Shown one piece after another: positions 11,251 through 21,196 of a stretch of DNA of 64,000 nucleotides. The notes beneath the pieces are model-generated. The model saw nothing but the letters and a program-made list of their open reading frames with translations, was not told the origin of the DNA and did not search any database. The DNA lies in the NCBI GenBank assembly GCA_942159475.1, contig OW804094.1, forward strand, positions 16,551,708 to 16,615,707, written 5' to 3'. A program made the position numbers and the translations under genes. The first letter of the stretch is position 1, and every line of letters begins with the position of its first letter. Origin of the DNA: Sthenelais limicola. Lineage: Eukaryota; Annelida; Polychaeta; Phyllodocida; Sigalionidae.

Positions 11251-11474
11251 AGTAAGTCATCCTATAGAGTATATTTACTTTACTAGTTTATGTAGGCCTA
11301 CACGCAGAAATATGGCAAACCTTTTTTTTTTCAAAAATAAAAATATCAAACATAAACATAAACATTGTTTAGTACCATTAGAATCGGCTTGATCTCATCT
11401 TTTCAAATGTAACAATATCTCAAAATCTATTTTTTTACGACTTGTCACTCATTTTCCTGTAACACATCACATAT
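11251..11474 (-). mobile_element. Family B fragment
   Basis: Right part only, ending GTCACTCATTTTCCTGTAAC and ACATCACATA. It contains CGGCTTGATCTCATCTTTTC, a block shared with six other B copies. Confidence 0.75.
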
Positions 11475-11487
11475 ACACTGTGGCTAC

Positions 11488-11678
11488 TAAACCTGCCGAT
11501 CACCTGTTGGCCGGGGATTCATCCCTTTCCATTAGTATTATCAACGCAGCGAGCAGAGCCAAGATAAACCTATTGAGTAAATGATGCAAGACAGCATCCA
11601 TTCATTAAGGTAATGATGATCATATATGTCATCCATTGTAACCGGGCCTGCAGCAAGGAGTACGCCAAGGGTCATTAG
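11488..11678 (+). repeat. 191-bp segment duplicated inside a family A element at 24315
   Basis: From TAAACCTGCCGATCACCTGT to CCAAGGGTCATTAG, it matches 24315-24505 base for base in length, with 4 differences (about 98%). Here it is not bounded by family A termini, so it is a candidate donor locus. No terminal inverted repeat or recognised coding function is visible. One frame is open for about 30 codons from 11489. Confidence 0.9.
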
Positions 11679-12060
11679 TCTTACATCGGTTGTCTCTATC
11701 AATCACCCTGTGAGGAGTCTCATGGCTTTGTCAGGATTCTCATATGATGCTTATGTAAGTGGCATGACTTTATGTAATAATGTTATGAGTGTTCAATCAA
11801 CTAGAATTATTTCAACTGGAGTTTGACCTTAATCAATCAAAAGTAACACTTGCCCCTAAAATTATGTATTAGTAAAAAAATAATATTATACGTTTAGGCC
11901 TACCTATTTGTATTTAATGTTATAGATATGTAATACTTTTTATTCATCATCATTTAGCTTTTCACGTTTTCATATCATCTTGTGGTTTAACTTACTGAGT
12001 TCCAACCAATTCAAGCAATTGATGCTCAAGCAATTGGGGGTTCAACTGAAATCAAAAGAT
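11679..12060. other. No recognised feature
   Basis: AT-rich. A 66-codon frame from 11626 runs out of the duplicated segment into this stretch with no sign of conservation. Confidence 0.4.
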
Positions 12061-12157
12061 ATATGGGTCAGATTTTCAGAAAATGTACAATAAGCAACTG
12101 TACACATTTAGTAAATTCTGCTAAATTAGGCTGAAAAATTATGAATACCATATGGTG

Positions 12158-12404
12158 TATCTCATGCATATTTCTATGAGATTTTATCATATTTCTATTA
12201 ACTTTTCTTCATATGCTGAGAAGGTTGTCTGTATAAGATAAAATGCCACCAATAAAATCATAAAAGATAAGTTCAATCAATTCAGTTCACTAATTGGCAG
12301 CCAACATTGAGGGGTCTGTGACCAGTGCAGAGTATAGAGAAATAGCCAAGCAAGGACACCTTAGTTAAGGTGTGCTAGCAAACATGCCCATGGTGAACTA
12401 TAAA
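12158..12404 (+). other. Foreign segment replacing the core of a family A element
   Basis: About 247 bp with no match to other A copies or elsewhere in the window. It contains a short palindrome CACCTTAGTTAAGGTG. It could be captured host DNA or an unrecognised insertion. Confidence 0.55.
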
Positions 12405-12472
12405 TTGGGTTGTAAGTCATTATTGTCTTAGATTTGCGTTATTTGATAGGATTGGTGAAGACGAATTGTACA

Positions 12473-12652
12473 CTGGTCCTGGGTATGATCATAAAGTGCC
12501 TTTCTGTCTCTTTTCTCTGTCTCTCTCTCCCTTCTTCTCTATCTCTATTTCCTGGGTAAGATCATAAACTGCCTCCCTCTCAGCTCTCCCGCCCTTGATA
12601 TAACACTTCAAAGTGTTGATAAGGGCATAAAGCAACCAATCTCACTCACTCA
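12473..12652 (-). mobile_element. SINE-like repeat (family L), 11-bp TSD
   Basis: Read on the - strand it begins TGAGTGAGTGAGATTGGTTG, with CCCTTATCAACAC, and ends in a GA-rich, AAGGCACTTTATGATC region. CGAATTGTACA occurs on both sides (12462-12472 and 12653-12663), an 11-bp duplication of the family A target. A second copy starts near 56269 and a head fragment is at 45391. No convincing tRNA A or B box is visible in the head. Confidence 0.8.
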
Positions 12653-12732
12653 CGAATTGTACATTTTCTGGCGATCGTATATATATGTATGTATGTATGT
12701 ATGTGCGTACGTGTGAGGGAGGGCGGGGTTGG

Positions 12733-12750
12733 GTGGGGGGGGGGGGGGCA
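12733..12750 (+). repeat. Poly-G tract
   Basis: An unbroken G run of about 15 within a GT- and G-rich stretch. It follows a (TATG)n microsatellite at about 12681-12704. Confidence 0.9.
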
Positions 12751-12854
12751 GGGAGAAACAGACAGAGAGCGAATAGATGAAGGGAGAGGTCTCCCAATAT
12801 TCCCATGGCTCCCGCAAAATCCCAGACCTGTAATTTGTAATATACACACTCGCC

Positions 12855-12945
12855 GCGCGGTGGCGTGATAATTGGGCGGGCCAATCAGTGCTCACTTCAG
12901 TGGAAGCGAGGCTCGTTTTGTCCCTAGGCAACATGGCCGCGGGGC
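12855..12945 (+). promoter_or_regulatory. CpG-rich promoter-like segment
   Basis: ATTGGGCGGGCCAATCAG (12871-12888) combines an inverted CCAAT box, a GC box and a forward CCAAT box in 18 bp. GTCCCTAGGCAAC (12920-12932) keeps one good RFX X-box half site. CpG is much denser than in neighbouring DNA, and a candidate coding exon follows. The strand is inferred from that exon. Confidence 0.45.
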
Positions 12946-13346
12946 ATGTGCAGTCGGCTGATTATCAGGGTCAGATTTCCAGAAAATGTACAATTCAACT
13001 TCGCCAATCTTCTCAAATAACCCAAATTTCAGACAAAAGTAAACTTCAAAATACAGTTCAACCTAGCCAAACAGATTGCTAGAATCAATGCTATGCTGAA
13101 TATACTCGAATTTACCTAGTATTGACTAAATTGCAGCCTAATTTAGCAGAATTTACTAAATGTGTACAGCTGCCAATTGTACATTTTCTGAAAATCTGAA
13201 CCATCAACATGAACCTCGTCTTCCAAAATCTGCTCAGATTTGATGGCGAGAAGGTGAAGATTTCTTTTTACACTAGGGACAAGAGGAAAGCCGAGAAGGA
13301 GGAAGAAAGAGGTTGGCGTTCGCCCGGCAGACCGCGTGAGGAGTGA
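12946..13346 (+). other. Candidate exon split by a family A insertion
   Basis: With the element 12968-13202 and one ATCA copy set aside, a frame of about 53 codons runs from ATG at 12946 to TGA at 13344-13346. The part after the insertion reads MNLVFQNLLRFDGEKVKISF and continues into a Lys/Glu/Arg-rich stretch. An alternative start in another frame, AACATGG at 12932-12938, has better Kozak context but stops after 23 codons. GAGAAG/GTGAAG near 13253 could be a 5' splice site. GC content is above the surroundings and a promoter-like segment lies just upstream. I do not recognise the protein and a chance frame is not excluded. Confidence 0.25.
12968..13202 (-). mobile_element. Family A MITE, subfamily A1, TSD ATCA
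   Basis: GGGTCAGATTTCCAG to GAAAATCTGAACC with ATCA at 12964-12967 and 13203-13206. It sits inside the candidate exon above. Confidence 0.93.
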
Positions 13347-13908
13347 ACGTTTGACGGAGAAAGGGGAGGCTCAGGTCCGTTGGGAGCCGACCTCTCACCG
13401 GTCTCCTCTCCAAAACATCTGCACTGTTTCCCCTTGTCCTCATGCATTACCAATTTGAGCATCGGAACAATTTGAAAAGAAACAGGAATGTAGAATGGGT
13501 AACGAGGTGTTTCCCTGACAATTCCGCTTTGAGTATAATAAACACGTTCTTGGGAGGGAGGAGTTAAAGGTGCAGTTGACGTTTCCCAAAAGGCGCCAAA
13601 CTAACGGGAGGTAAAACGAATTTGGGGCTGGAATAATGAGGTAGGAAGGTTCCGGGGTTCAGAATTAGCTTAATGGAAGTCGGTTGGGGATTGGCTTTGT
13701 TTGCATTGTCTGTGCTGAGCATCACAATTGCCCATGCAGTTATCTTACATGTGTTAGCGACTCTTAGAAGAAAGGGTCTTGTATGAAAGTGGGCCACATT
13801 TGCACTCCCCTTTCTACTTTAATAGCACCAGTAAAGAGTGTCCTAATCTAATCTAAAAAAAGTATTTTAGTCAAACAGATTGGGGAGTAAATCGACCTAA
13901 TGGACTAA

Positions 13909-14081
13909 AGGCCCTAGTCCACTCAGCCGATTCTCATGCGATTTTTCGCTGCAGAGAAACCTTTTCTACTAAAGAGCCTTGTCCACTAAGCCGATTCTCA
14001 TGCAATTCTCACATGATTTAGTGGAAAAGGGTCCTCTGTGGCGCAAAATCGCTTGAGAATCGCCTTGGTGGACTAGGGCCT
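13909..14081 (+). mobile_element. Family D MITE, rearranged, TSD TAA
   Basis: Ends AGGCCCTAGTCCACTCAGCC and CTTGGTGGACTAGGGCCT are inverted, flanked by TAA (13906-13908 and 14082-14084). The left arm is repeated at about 13974 (AGCCTTGTCCACTAAGCCGA), so one copy or arm has been duplicated. TWA duplication fits PIF/Harbinger. Confidence 0.75.
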
Positions 14082-14139
14082 TAAGTTCCGTGAGAGCTGC
14101 ATGACAATCGACGTAGTGGACATGTCACGGAACTTAAGG
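14079..14139. repeat. Hairpin with 15-bp perfect arms
   Basis: CCTTAAGTTCCGTGA (14079-14093) and TCACGGAACTTAAGG (14125-14139) are exact inverted repeats. The left arm overlaps the end of the family D element, so this may be a second element nested against it. Confidence 0.75.
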
Positions 14140-14268
14140 CCCTTTATGGTCTAATGCAGAGGCTGTAGGGTCGAGTTGTACAGGTCAAGGACAGGTCTGT
14201 TCTATAAAGGGTCACTACATATGTTAACAGATATAGAAATAGTAAACGTGATTTCCTCAAATACTTAT

Positions 14269-14507
14269 GGGTCGGATTTTCAGCAAATTTACAATCCACC
14301 TTCACCAATCCACTAAAATAACTCACATTTAAGATAAAAATAAAGTTCAAAATACAGTTTAACATAGTAAAACAGATATATTAAACCAACACAAAACGAA
14401 ATATACTTAGATAATTATACTTGGTATTCATCATTTTCCAGCCTAATTTATCAGAATAAACTAAATGTATTGATCTGCCAATTGTACATTTTCTGAAGAT
14501 CTGACCC
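14269..14507 (-). mobile_element. Family A MITE, A2-like
   Basis: GGGTCGGATTTTCAG to GAAGATCTGACCC. Flanks TTAT and TAAT differ at one base. Confidence 0.85.
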
Positions 14508-14806
14508 TAATAAACCAAGTCTACTGTAAATATTCTTGGTATGAGCGATTTTTTAATTTATTTTCAACAAAAACACTGATATTTCCATTACAATTTTACA
14601 TTCGAACTATGCGGATTTTGATAAAGGGCCAAATATCTAATTATCCCTTCACCTGTTTTAGCAGTGGCGGTGTGTGTCTGTGACATCCAAGATAAAGGCT
14701 TTGCATTGCCTCACACACTCATTGCCATGGTTACCTTATGCTGTCTCTATAACAGCCTGTTGCTCCCCCCTAGCAACCTTCTCCTTCTCCCTCGCCATCT
14801 CCACAT

Positions 14807-15041
14807 GAGTGAAATCGCCAGAAAATGTACAATTGGCCTTCACCAATCCACTCAAATAACCCAAATTTAAGACGAAAATCAGGTTCAAAATACAGTTCAA
14901 CATAACAAGACAGATTTATTGAATGAATACTATACAGAATACACTCAGATATACTCAGTATTTATCATTTTTCACTCTAATTTAGCAGAATTTGAGAGAT
15001 GTATAGAACTGTAGATTGTGCATTTTCTGTAAATCTGACCC
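14807..15041 (-). mobile_element. Family A MITE, subfamily A3, TSD ACAT
   Basis: The left terminus is GAGTGAAATCGCCAG (beta), the right is TGTAAATCTGACCC, and ACAT lies on both sides. TTATTGAATGAATACTATAC marks A3. Confidence 0.9.
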
Positions 15042-15045
15042 ACAT

Positions 15046-15140
15046 GAGTGAAATTGCCATTATGCAGTTCAACCTAACCAAACAGATTGCTAAAATCAAT
15101 GCAATGCCAAACATACTCAAATTTACCCAGCATAAACTAA
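15046..15140 (-). mobile_element. Family A fragment fused behind the previous copy
   Basis: Directly after the ACAT, GAGTGAAATTGCC repeats a beta-type left end and then jumps to TATGCAGTTCAACCTAACCA and AAATTTACCCAGCATAAACT. It is internally deleted and 3'-truncated. Confidence 0.7.
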
Positions 15141-15210
15141 ATCTCACTCTCTCCTTCTGCTCTATTTCTGTCTCTCTCTTGTTTCCCGCTCCCACACCCT
15201 CATTCTATAT

Positions 15211-15443
15211 AGGTCAGATTTTCAGAAAATGTAGAATCAGCAGCTCTACATATTTAGGAAATTCTGCTAAATTAGACGGAAAAAGAATACCGGGTATATA
15301 CTTGAGTATATTTGGTATCGCATTGATTTAAAGTATCAGTTTTGCTATGTTGAACTGCATTTTGAAGCTTATTTTCGTCTTAAATATGGGTTATTTGAGA
15401 GGATTGGTGAAGGTAAATTGTGCATTTTCTGAAGATCTGACTA
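15211..15443 (+). mobile_element. Family A MITE, subfamily A2
   Basis: AGGTCAGATTTTCAG to GAAGATCTGACTA. The last bases are changed and no clear duplication remains. It lies about 160 bp from an inverted copy at 15603. Confidence 0.82.
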
Positions 15444-15602
15444 GGTATCTCTTTACCTTTGTCTTTAGGTCTGTCACTTTCTCTCTCCCTCCTCTCTTCC
15501 CTCTCCTCGTCCTCAACGGATTTCCTCTCACCACCCTCTCCTCTTTTCTCCGTCTGTATTATCCCCCATTCTCCCCTCTCACCCCTCATCCACACATACT
15601 AT

Positions 15603-15838
15603 GGGTCAAGTTGCCTGAAAAATGTACAATTTCCCTTCACCAATCCTCTCAAATAACTCAAATTTAAGACGGAAATCAGGAGCAAAATACAGCTCAACAT
15701 AACCGAACATATTTATTGAATGAATACAATACAGAATACACTCAGATATACCTAGTATTCATCACTTTTCACTCTAATTTAGCAGAATTTGATCGATCTG
15801 TAAAACTGCTGATTGTACATTTTCTGAAAATCTGACCC
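15603..15838 (-). mobile_element. Family A MITE, subfamily A3
   Basis: The left end is GGGTCAAGTTGCCTGAAAAA (terminal type epsilon) and the right end is GAAAATCTGACCC. Flanks CTAT and ATAC do not match. Confidence 0.85.
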
Positions 15839-16033
15839 ATACATGTATCCCACACCGCTCACGGCAGGTCTTCCTGATAGATACAATAGGAATTTGGACA
15901 TTATCAATAATTCATTCTCTCACCGAGCCTGCGTATGTGGGCAAAAATAAACGATACACAACTTTGCTTCTGCCTGGCCATACGACCCTGTGACACTGGA
16001 ATGGAGGCAAGGCAATGTAGCATGCATCGATTA

Positions 16034-16052
16034 GTGTCGCCCTCCACTAGGA
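16034..16052 (-). promoter_or_regulatory. CTCF-like motif, weak
   Basis: Reverse complement CTAGTGGAGGGCGAC fits the CTCF core CCASYAGRKGGC with two mismatches. Motif only. Confidence 0.2.
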
Positions 16053-16264
16053 ATTGTGTAGTCGCGCGAACATAGACTGCTACATTCAGTCCTTTACGTG
16101 GGAATCCTACAGGGGATGGCTTTTCGCTGAGAGGGGTGTGTGATACAAAAATGGCAGTTTCAGAAATTTAAGTGCTTTGTGTAATCTTGTTCTTTAGGTG
16201 CACATAGATATGTTGAAAATAGTTGATGAGGATATCATCTTTCTCAGGTTAGTTTCACATATAA

Positions 16265-16500
16265 GGGTGAAATTTCCAGAAAATGCACAATTCACCTTTA
16301 TAAACCTTCCCAAATAACCCGAATTTAATATAAAAAAATAGACTGAAAACACAATTCAACATAACCAAACACATCCTTTGAATCAACGTGATACATAATA
16401 TACTCAGATATACCTGGTATTTATCATTTTTCAGTCGAATTTAGCAGCATTTACTAAATATACAGAGCTGCTGATTGTACATTTTCTGGTGGCCTGGCCC
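16265..16500 (-). mobile_element. Family A MITE, subfamily A4
   Basis: The left end is GGGTGAAATTTCCAG (type gamma) and the right end is TGGTGGCCTGGCCC. Flanks ATAA and ACAA differ by one base. Confidence 0.85.
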
Positions 16501-17257
16501 ACAATAACTATCATTTTAAAAAATGTACAGCCATCTGAGGTATTTTCGCAAACTTTGCAACCATCACAAACTACTTTGGATCGAAGAAATCGTTATAAAT
16601 AGCGACGGTAGAAGTTGGCCCCTTGCAGCTTGATTTGATTCAAAGTTTCTAAAGGTATGTGATTCAGGGGTTTATGGGTTGCACACGGGGCCTTGGACTG
16701 ACCAGGTAGCAATCATCAAATCTGCAACAACTGTATTACATGTCGCGTGCCTTTACCATCGTATAGCAACTACGGCTGCCTTAATTGAGGAAATTCTATT
16801 GTTTCTACTTGAACCCGCGCACAGGACAACCAGAATAGGCCTCATTTCATGTTTAATAAGAAAGGGAAAATGCTGAATAATTCAATCTGGCATTCATATT
16901 CATTTATTTCAGTTTCTATCCCCATACATATATATTATAATATGAATTCTCTCTTTCCCAGTCTCATTTCTAACCCCCCCCCCCCCCGGCACTCTCTCTC
17001 ACCCGCCCCCCACCCTTTCACCACCTTCCCAGACGTGCCCTCAGAGCAATCCCAGAATACCCTGCGACAGTTTCCGGTCCTATTGATGGAAGGGAAAGTG
17101 ATATCTATGCATTGAATGGAAAAACTACATCTATATAAGATTGATGGCGAAAAAAGTTGTTAATCCATTTCCATAGCGGCGAAGGGAATAGACTGGGAAT
17201 GATACGAAGACTTACATAGATATACTTGATAATCTGAGTTTTTGTATAAATTGAAAC
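16501..17257. other. No gene recognised
   Basis: Contains a C run near 16975-16988 within a C-rich stretch. I see no family A or B sequence. Confidence 0.4.
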
Positions 17258-17325
17258 CCGGAAGTGGACAGTGACATGCGCGAGGTGTTCTGCGTAGTGA
17301 GATCTGGAAAATGGCGGCCGATTGG
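17258..17325 (+). promoter_or_regulatory. Promoter-like motif cluster
   Basis: CCGGAAGTG (ETS, 17258-17266), CATGCGCGA (NRF1-like, 17275-17283), AAAATGGCGGCC (YY1-like, 17308-17319) and ATTGG (17321-17325) lie within 70 bp. An ATG in the YY1-like motif opens only about 13 codons. No downstream gene is recognised. Confidence 0.3.
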
Positions 17326-17551
17326 AAAGGATTGAATAGAGAACTTTGTTGAACTATTGAAATACAATTTTATTTGCATATTTTTTAGTTGAACTGGGAC
17401 TTAGTCACGAAAGTATTTCCATTATCCGGTGATGTGAATATATTTTTTTGTTTGTTTTATTTAAAAGTCTGAAGTATTCAAGGGGAACAATAATACAATG
17501 CATAAAATACTGTCACCTGTTCGTCGAAAGACATGATTGTAAACCTACAAG

Positions 17552-17573
17552 GTTCAGATTTTCAGAAAATGCA
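17552..17573 (+). mobile_element. Family A terminal fragment
   Basis: TTCAGATTTTCAGAAAATGC matches the family A left end only, then leaves homology. Confidence 0.5.
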
Positions 17574-17595
17574 GAGTGAGAGGGGAGAGAGAAAT

Positions 17596-18143
17596 GCATT
17601 TTTTGTATTTAAAGATTTTTATTCGGACAAAGGCATTGTGTACAAGTACATTATATCTCAGAATTTGCTGATTTTCTAATATTTCATTGTTTCATAATTT
17701 CTCATAATTTTAGTGACGATCTTGTTCACCTAAATAATAATAATAATCTGATATATGATTGATATAGACAACGTAAAAACATAAGCACATACGATAGCTG
17801 TATAAAAACAAAACACCAGCGCGTAGTTCAATATCATGACAATCAATGAATTTTCTAAGTAGTTTAAGTCATTTAAACATTCCAAATAATGTAGAGTTCT
17901 CTACAGTAGTGTTTCAACACGGTATAATTACATTGGTGCTTCATGTCACAGCCTTCAAAAGGGCATGAATTCAAGTCCTGAAGGACCGTTTTTAAAAGGA
18001 TATCGCATGAAAATATTGAGAATTCTCATGCATGCTGGGTCGAATACATAAAAGGAATGCAGGGTATTGTTGGCGGGGTAGCACTTGCACAATGTATGCC
18101 GGCTGTATAGAGGATAATAACCCCTAGAGAATGTATCTAAGAA
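17596..18143. other. No gene recognised; possible retroelement tail
   Basis: AAAGATTTTTATTCGGACAA at about 17609-17628 looks like a reverse polyadenylation-signal tail. Otherwise plain AT-rich sequence. Confidence 0.35.
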
Positions 18144-18397
18144 TATGTGATGTGTTTCAGGAAAATGAGTCATAAGTCGCAAAATTGATATTTTTCAAAA
18201 TGTTTTTTTCACAAGATCACATCCTTGGAATGTTCTGGTTGTTGGAGAGTTTGTCACTTATAGTTATGTCAATCGCTGTATCAAATTTCAGAACAATCCA
18301 TGTAATATATCCTTTCATTTTAAAGGCCCTCATATGGACTACATTTAGTTACTTTACTGTTTATTGACGCCCAGAAATATTGGAAACTTTTTTTTTT
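18144..18397 (-). mobile_element. Family B half copy fused to family A
   Basis: It starts TATGTGATGTGTTTCAGGAA and follows family B until CTTTTTTTTTTCAAA, where it passes directly into family A sequence. Confidence 0.75.
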
Positions 18398-18541
18398 CAA
18401 ATGATAAATACCGAGTATATCTGAATGTATTCTGTATTGTATTCATTCAATAACTCTGATAACACCTGATTTTAGTCTTAAATTTGGGTTATTTGAGAGG
18501 ATTAGTGAGTGCGAATTGTACATTTTGTGGCAACTTGACCC
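18398..18541 (+). mobile_element. Family A half copy (A3) fused to family B
   Basis: It begins at TGATAAATACCGAG in the A interior and ends GGCAACTTGACCC (type epsilon). The left half is absent. AAATGATAAA could be the junction microhomology. Confidence 0.75.
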
Positions 18542-18591
18542 ATGTGCAGCAGTCATGCTGATGTAGAAGGCGACATGATTTAAGTGCATTG

Positions 18592-18826
18592 GGGTCAGAT
18601 TTTCAGAAAATGTACAATTGGCAGCCCTACTTATTTAGAAAATTCTGCCAAATTAGGCTGAAAAATGATGAATACCAGGTATATCTGACTATATTTAGTA
18701 TCACATTGATTTAAAATATCAGTTCTGTTATGTAAAACTGCATTTTGAAGCTCATTGTTGTCTTAAATGTGGGTTATTTGAGAGGATTGGTGAAGGCGAA
18801 TTATGCATTTTCTGAAAGTCTGACCC
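18592..18826 (+). mobile_element. Family A MITE, subfamily A2
   Basis: GGGTCAGATTTTCAG to GAAAGTCTGACCC. Flanks ATTG and TTTG differ by one base. Confidence 0.9.
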
Positions 18827-18879
18827 TTTGAGAACATTATTTCTGAGTTGACAGTTTAAAGCGGCTTTCTCAATTTTCT

Positions 18880-18980
18880 GGCTATGTTGAACTGCACTTT
18901 GAACCAGATTTTCGTTCTAAATTTGGGTTATTTGAGAGGATTGGTGAAGGTGAATTGTACATTTTCTGAAGATTTGATCC
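18880..18980 (+). mobile_element. Family A 3' fragment
   Basis: TGGCTATGTTGAACTGCACT through GAGAGGATTGGTGAAGGTGA to GAAGATTTGATCC. The left half is missing. Confidence 0.75.
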
Positions 18981-19180
18981 GCTTACCCTTTGTCGTCTCT
19001 CTCCCTCGCTTCTCTCCCCCGCCCCCTCCCACCACATTTCCTTCCCTTTCATAGAAATTCCTTTCTCTATTGGCAGCGGCACATCTGCATCTTTTTACCA
19101 TTATTTACCCAAGGTCGAGCGACGCCGTGTATAATTACATGTTAAATCACAAGCTTAATAAAGACTCAATCTCAACGCTC

Positions 19181-19410
19181 GCCTATTTGCATACAAACAT
19201 ACATTTCCTAATCAAAAGCCCCTCCTCCTTCCAGTCCGCCCGCCAATCACATCAATCTAGCTAATGGCGACGCAGCTATTTCCGCATCCGGTCTGGAGAA
19301 CGGGCGACCTTTATATCTTCATGCATCCTGCTTTTGCATTGGCTGTTGTATTGCGAATGCGCACTCGTTCATTTCCGGTGTTTGGCCATTTGTGTAATTA
19401 GAAGGCACGT
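19181..19410 (+). promoter_or_regulatory. Promoter-like segment with several motifs
   Basis: ATTTGCAT octamer (19185-19192), CGCCAATCAC (CCAAT, 19241-19250), TTTATATC (TATA-like, 19310-19317), GCATTGGCTG (inverted CCAAT, 19336-19345), GCGAATGCGCAC (NRF1-like, 19353-19364), TTTCCGGTG (ETS, 19372-19380) and GCACGTGAC near 19402. It is free of the abundant repeats. No gene is recognised beside it. Confidence 0.3.
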
Positions 19411-19625
19411 GACAGAAGGGTTGAAGGACGCTGCGAGGAGGTATATTTATGGAAACCATTGTGTATGGCAGGGAGATTTTGTGTTACGCTCTCTGACACT
19501 GGGTGAAGTGGCCTTAGTAGAACAAATAGTGCGCCTGGGTTGGGTAAGGTAGGGAATAAAAACAACTGGGTCAGCCCACTGATGACTGTATAATTGGGCT
19601 GGGTTACACCTACTCATTACGATAT

Positions 19626-19860
19626 GGGTCAGATTTTCAGAAAATGTACAATTGGCAGCTGTACACATTTAGTAAATGTTGCTAAATTAGGCTGAAAAAT
19701 GATGAATACCGGGTATATCTGAGTGTATTTAGTGTCGCGTTGATTCATAGTATCTGTTTTGCTATGTTAAACTGCATTTTGAAGCTCATCTCTGTCTTAA
19801 ATATGAGTTATTTGAGAGAATTGGTAAAGGCGAATTGTACATTTTCTGAAACTCTTACCC
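19626..19860 (+). mobile_element. Family A MITE, subfamily A2, TSD ATAT
   Basis: GGGTCAGATTTTCAG to GAAACTCTTACCC, flanked by ATAT. Confidence 0.93.
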
Positions 19861-19905
19861 ATATAATAGTGTATGCTACCCCAGCAGTTCTCAGAAATGC
19901 AGTTC

Positions 19906-19969
19906 AGGGGATTTACATGTGCCATTCCGCATGTCTGTTACAGTTTCTGTTACAGTGCATGCTAGTATT
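19906..19969 (+). mobile_element. Family H 5' fragment
   Basis: AGGGGATTTACATGTGCCAT and TACAGTGCATGCTAG match the left end of the copy at 10139. The rest is replaced by a retroelement tail. Confidence 0.6.
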
Positions 19970-19971
19970 GA

Positions 19972-20100
19972 ATTGAATTGAATAATCTTTTATTTGTCTA
20001 AGTAATACAAGAGATAGACAAACAGGTCTACAGGCCTCTGGGAAGGTCCCAGCTCTTCCAGCCGTTACCTTGGAAATAATGATGACATAGCACCTAGATC
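19972..20100 (-). mobile_element. Non-LTR retroelement 3' tail, second type
   Basis: (ATTGA)n followed by ATAATCTTTTATTTGTCTAA and a pyrimidine-rich stretch. On the - strand this reads as an A-rich end with a short tandem tail. The family is not recognised. Confidence 0.45.
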
Positions 20101-20300
20101 TTACAATACTCCAGATAAGAGTAAACATGCCATAGCATCGTCAAAGTTGTGAAGTCTCCTGGGTCCCACAAATATGTTATAATGTATGATATAATGCATC
20201 AATACTAACATATATTCTCTCTCTCCTTTCAGGTATGTGCAATGTTAAACTGATGTCTTTGGTGCCATTGTGAAGGTATGGTACTATATATTTACATACA

Positions 20301-20393
20301 GGTTAACTAACAAGTTGATTGATGGAGCGTGAATATTGCACGAGCCGTGTAGGAATGAGTGCAATATTCTAAGCGACTGAAACCAACGAGTTA
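20301..20393. repeat. Palindrome next to family J element
   Basis: GGTTAACTAACAAGTTGATT at the start pairs with CCAACGAGTTAGTTAAC at the end, and GAATATTGCACGAG pairs with GAGTGCAATATTC in the middle. It is homologous to 50302-50389. Confidence 0.8.
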
Positions 20394-20401
20394 GTTAACA
20401 G

Positions 20402-20578
20402 ATTTATTATACATATATTCAATCATGAAAAGTCAAGTCATAGATTTAAATTTCAGCGGTAATCTTAGTTTTAACAAAATGGTTGTCATGACAACCCCCC
20501 AAAACTCACTAGTGAAATACGCACAGCGCGTCACTCACTCTAGATACATTGGTTTCAGAGCAATGCGTGTATAATGAT
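20402..20578 (+). mobile_element. Family J element, short copy
   Basis: Begins TTTATTATACATAT and ends GCGTGTATAATGATA, an imperfect inverted repeat. AAAATGGTTGTCATGACAAC inside resembles CAACCATTTTGTTGTCATGC near 50735. Confidence 0.55.
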
Positions 20579-20582
20579 ACAT

Positions 20583-20817
20583 GGGTAAGATTTTCAGAAA
20601 ACGTACAATTGGTCTTCACCAATCTTCTCAAATAACCCAAATTTAAGACGAAAATCAGGTTCAAAATACAGTTCAACATAACCAGACAGATTTATTGAAT
20701 GAACACAATACAGAATACACTCAGATATAATTAGTATTTATCATTTTTCACTCTAATTTAGCAGAATTTGATAGATGTGTAGAACTGTAGATTGTGCATT
20801 TTCTAAAAATCTGACCC
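20583..20817 (-). mobile_element. Family A MITE, subfamily A3
   Basis: GGGTAAGATTTTCAG to AAAAATCTGACCC. Flanks ACAT and ATAT differ by one base. Confidence 0.9.
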
Positions 20818-20974
20818 ATATATTAAACAGGTATAGATGGTTGTGTACTTCCCCTGCAGGAACCAGTGCACACAAAGAAAAGGCGAAAGCGACTTTAATT
20901 CTAACAGTGTTAGATTTAAAAAGAGCCAGGGAGAAAAGCCATAGTGTTAATTACGTCCCTGACCTCTCTATCTA

Positions 20975-20990
20975 CACCTAGATGGCGCTG
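20975..20990 (+). promoter_or_regulatory. CTCF-like motif
   Basis: CACCTAGATGGCGCTG matches CCASYAGRKGGC with two mismatches and keeps the YAGRKGGCGC core. Motif only. Confidence 0.3.
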
Positions 20991-21196
20991 TCCTTGTCTG
21001 CCAGTCCAACATGCAAATAGACATGATATATGAGGGAGGTAACGGGAAGGGTCATTGGTGGCTGTCACTATTTCCTCCCTCTGTCCAGCCCCATTGTTAG
21101 TCAATGGTTGACTCTAATCAATGGTGATAGGGGATTTCGCATAAGGGTTACTTTAAATGTAGCATTTTTGTAAAGAAGGGTTTAAAAGGAAAGTGG

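Larger units (their letters stand above)
12065..12678 (+). mobile_element. Composite family A element with foreign core and SINE insertion
   Basis: The left arm at 12065-12157 is normal (GGGTCAGATTTTCAG, flank ATAT). Positions 12158-12404 do not match family A. The A-type right arm resumes at about 12405 (TTGTCTTAGATTTGCG) and is split by a SINE-like repeat at 12473-12652. The right terminus after GGCGATC is eroded into ATAT repeats. Confidence 0.75.

Noticed and set aside
14745..14777. RFX X-box GTTGCT...TAGCAAC
   Set aside because: The half sites are too far apart (C run between them) for a normal X-box.
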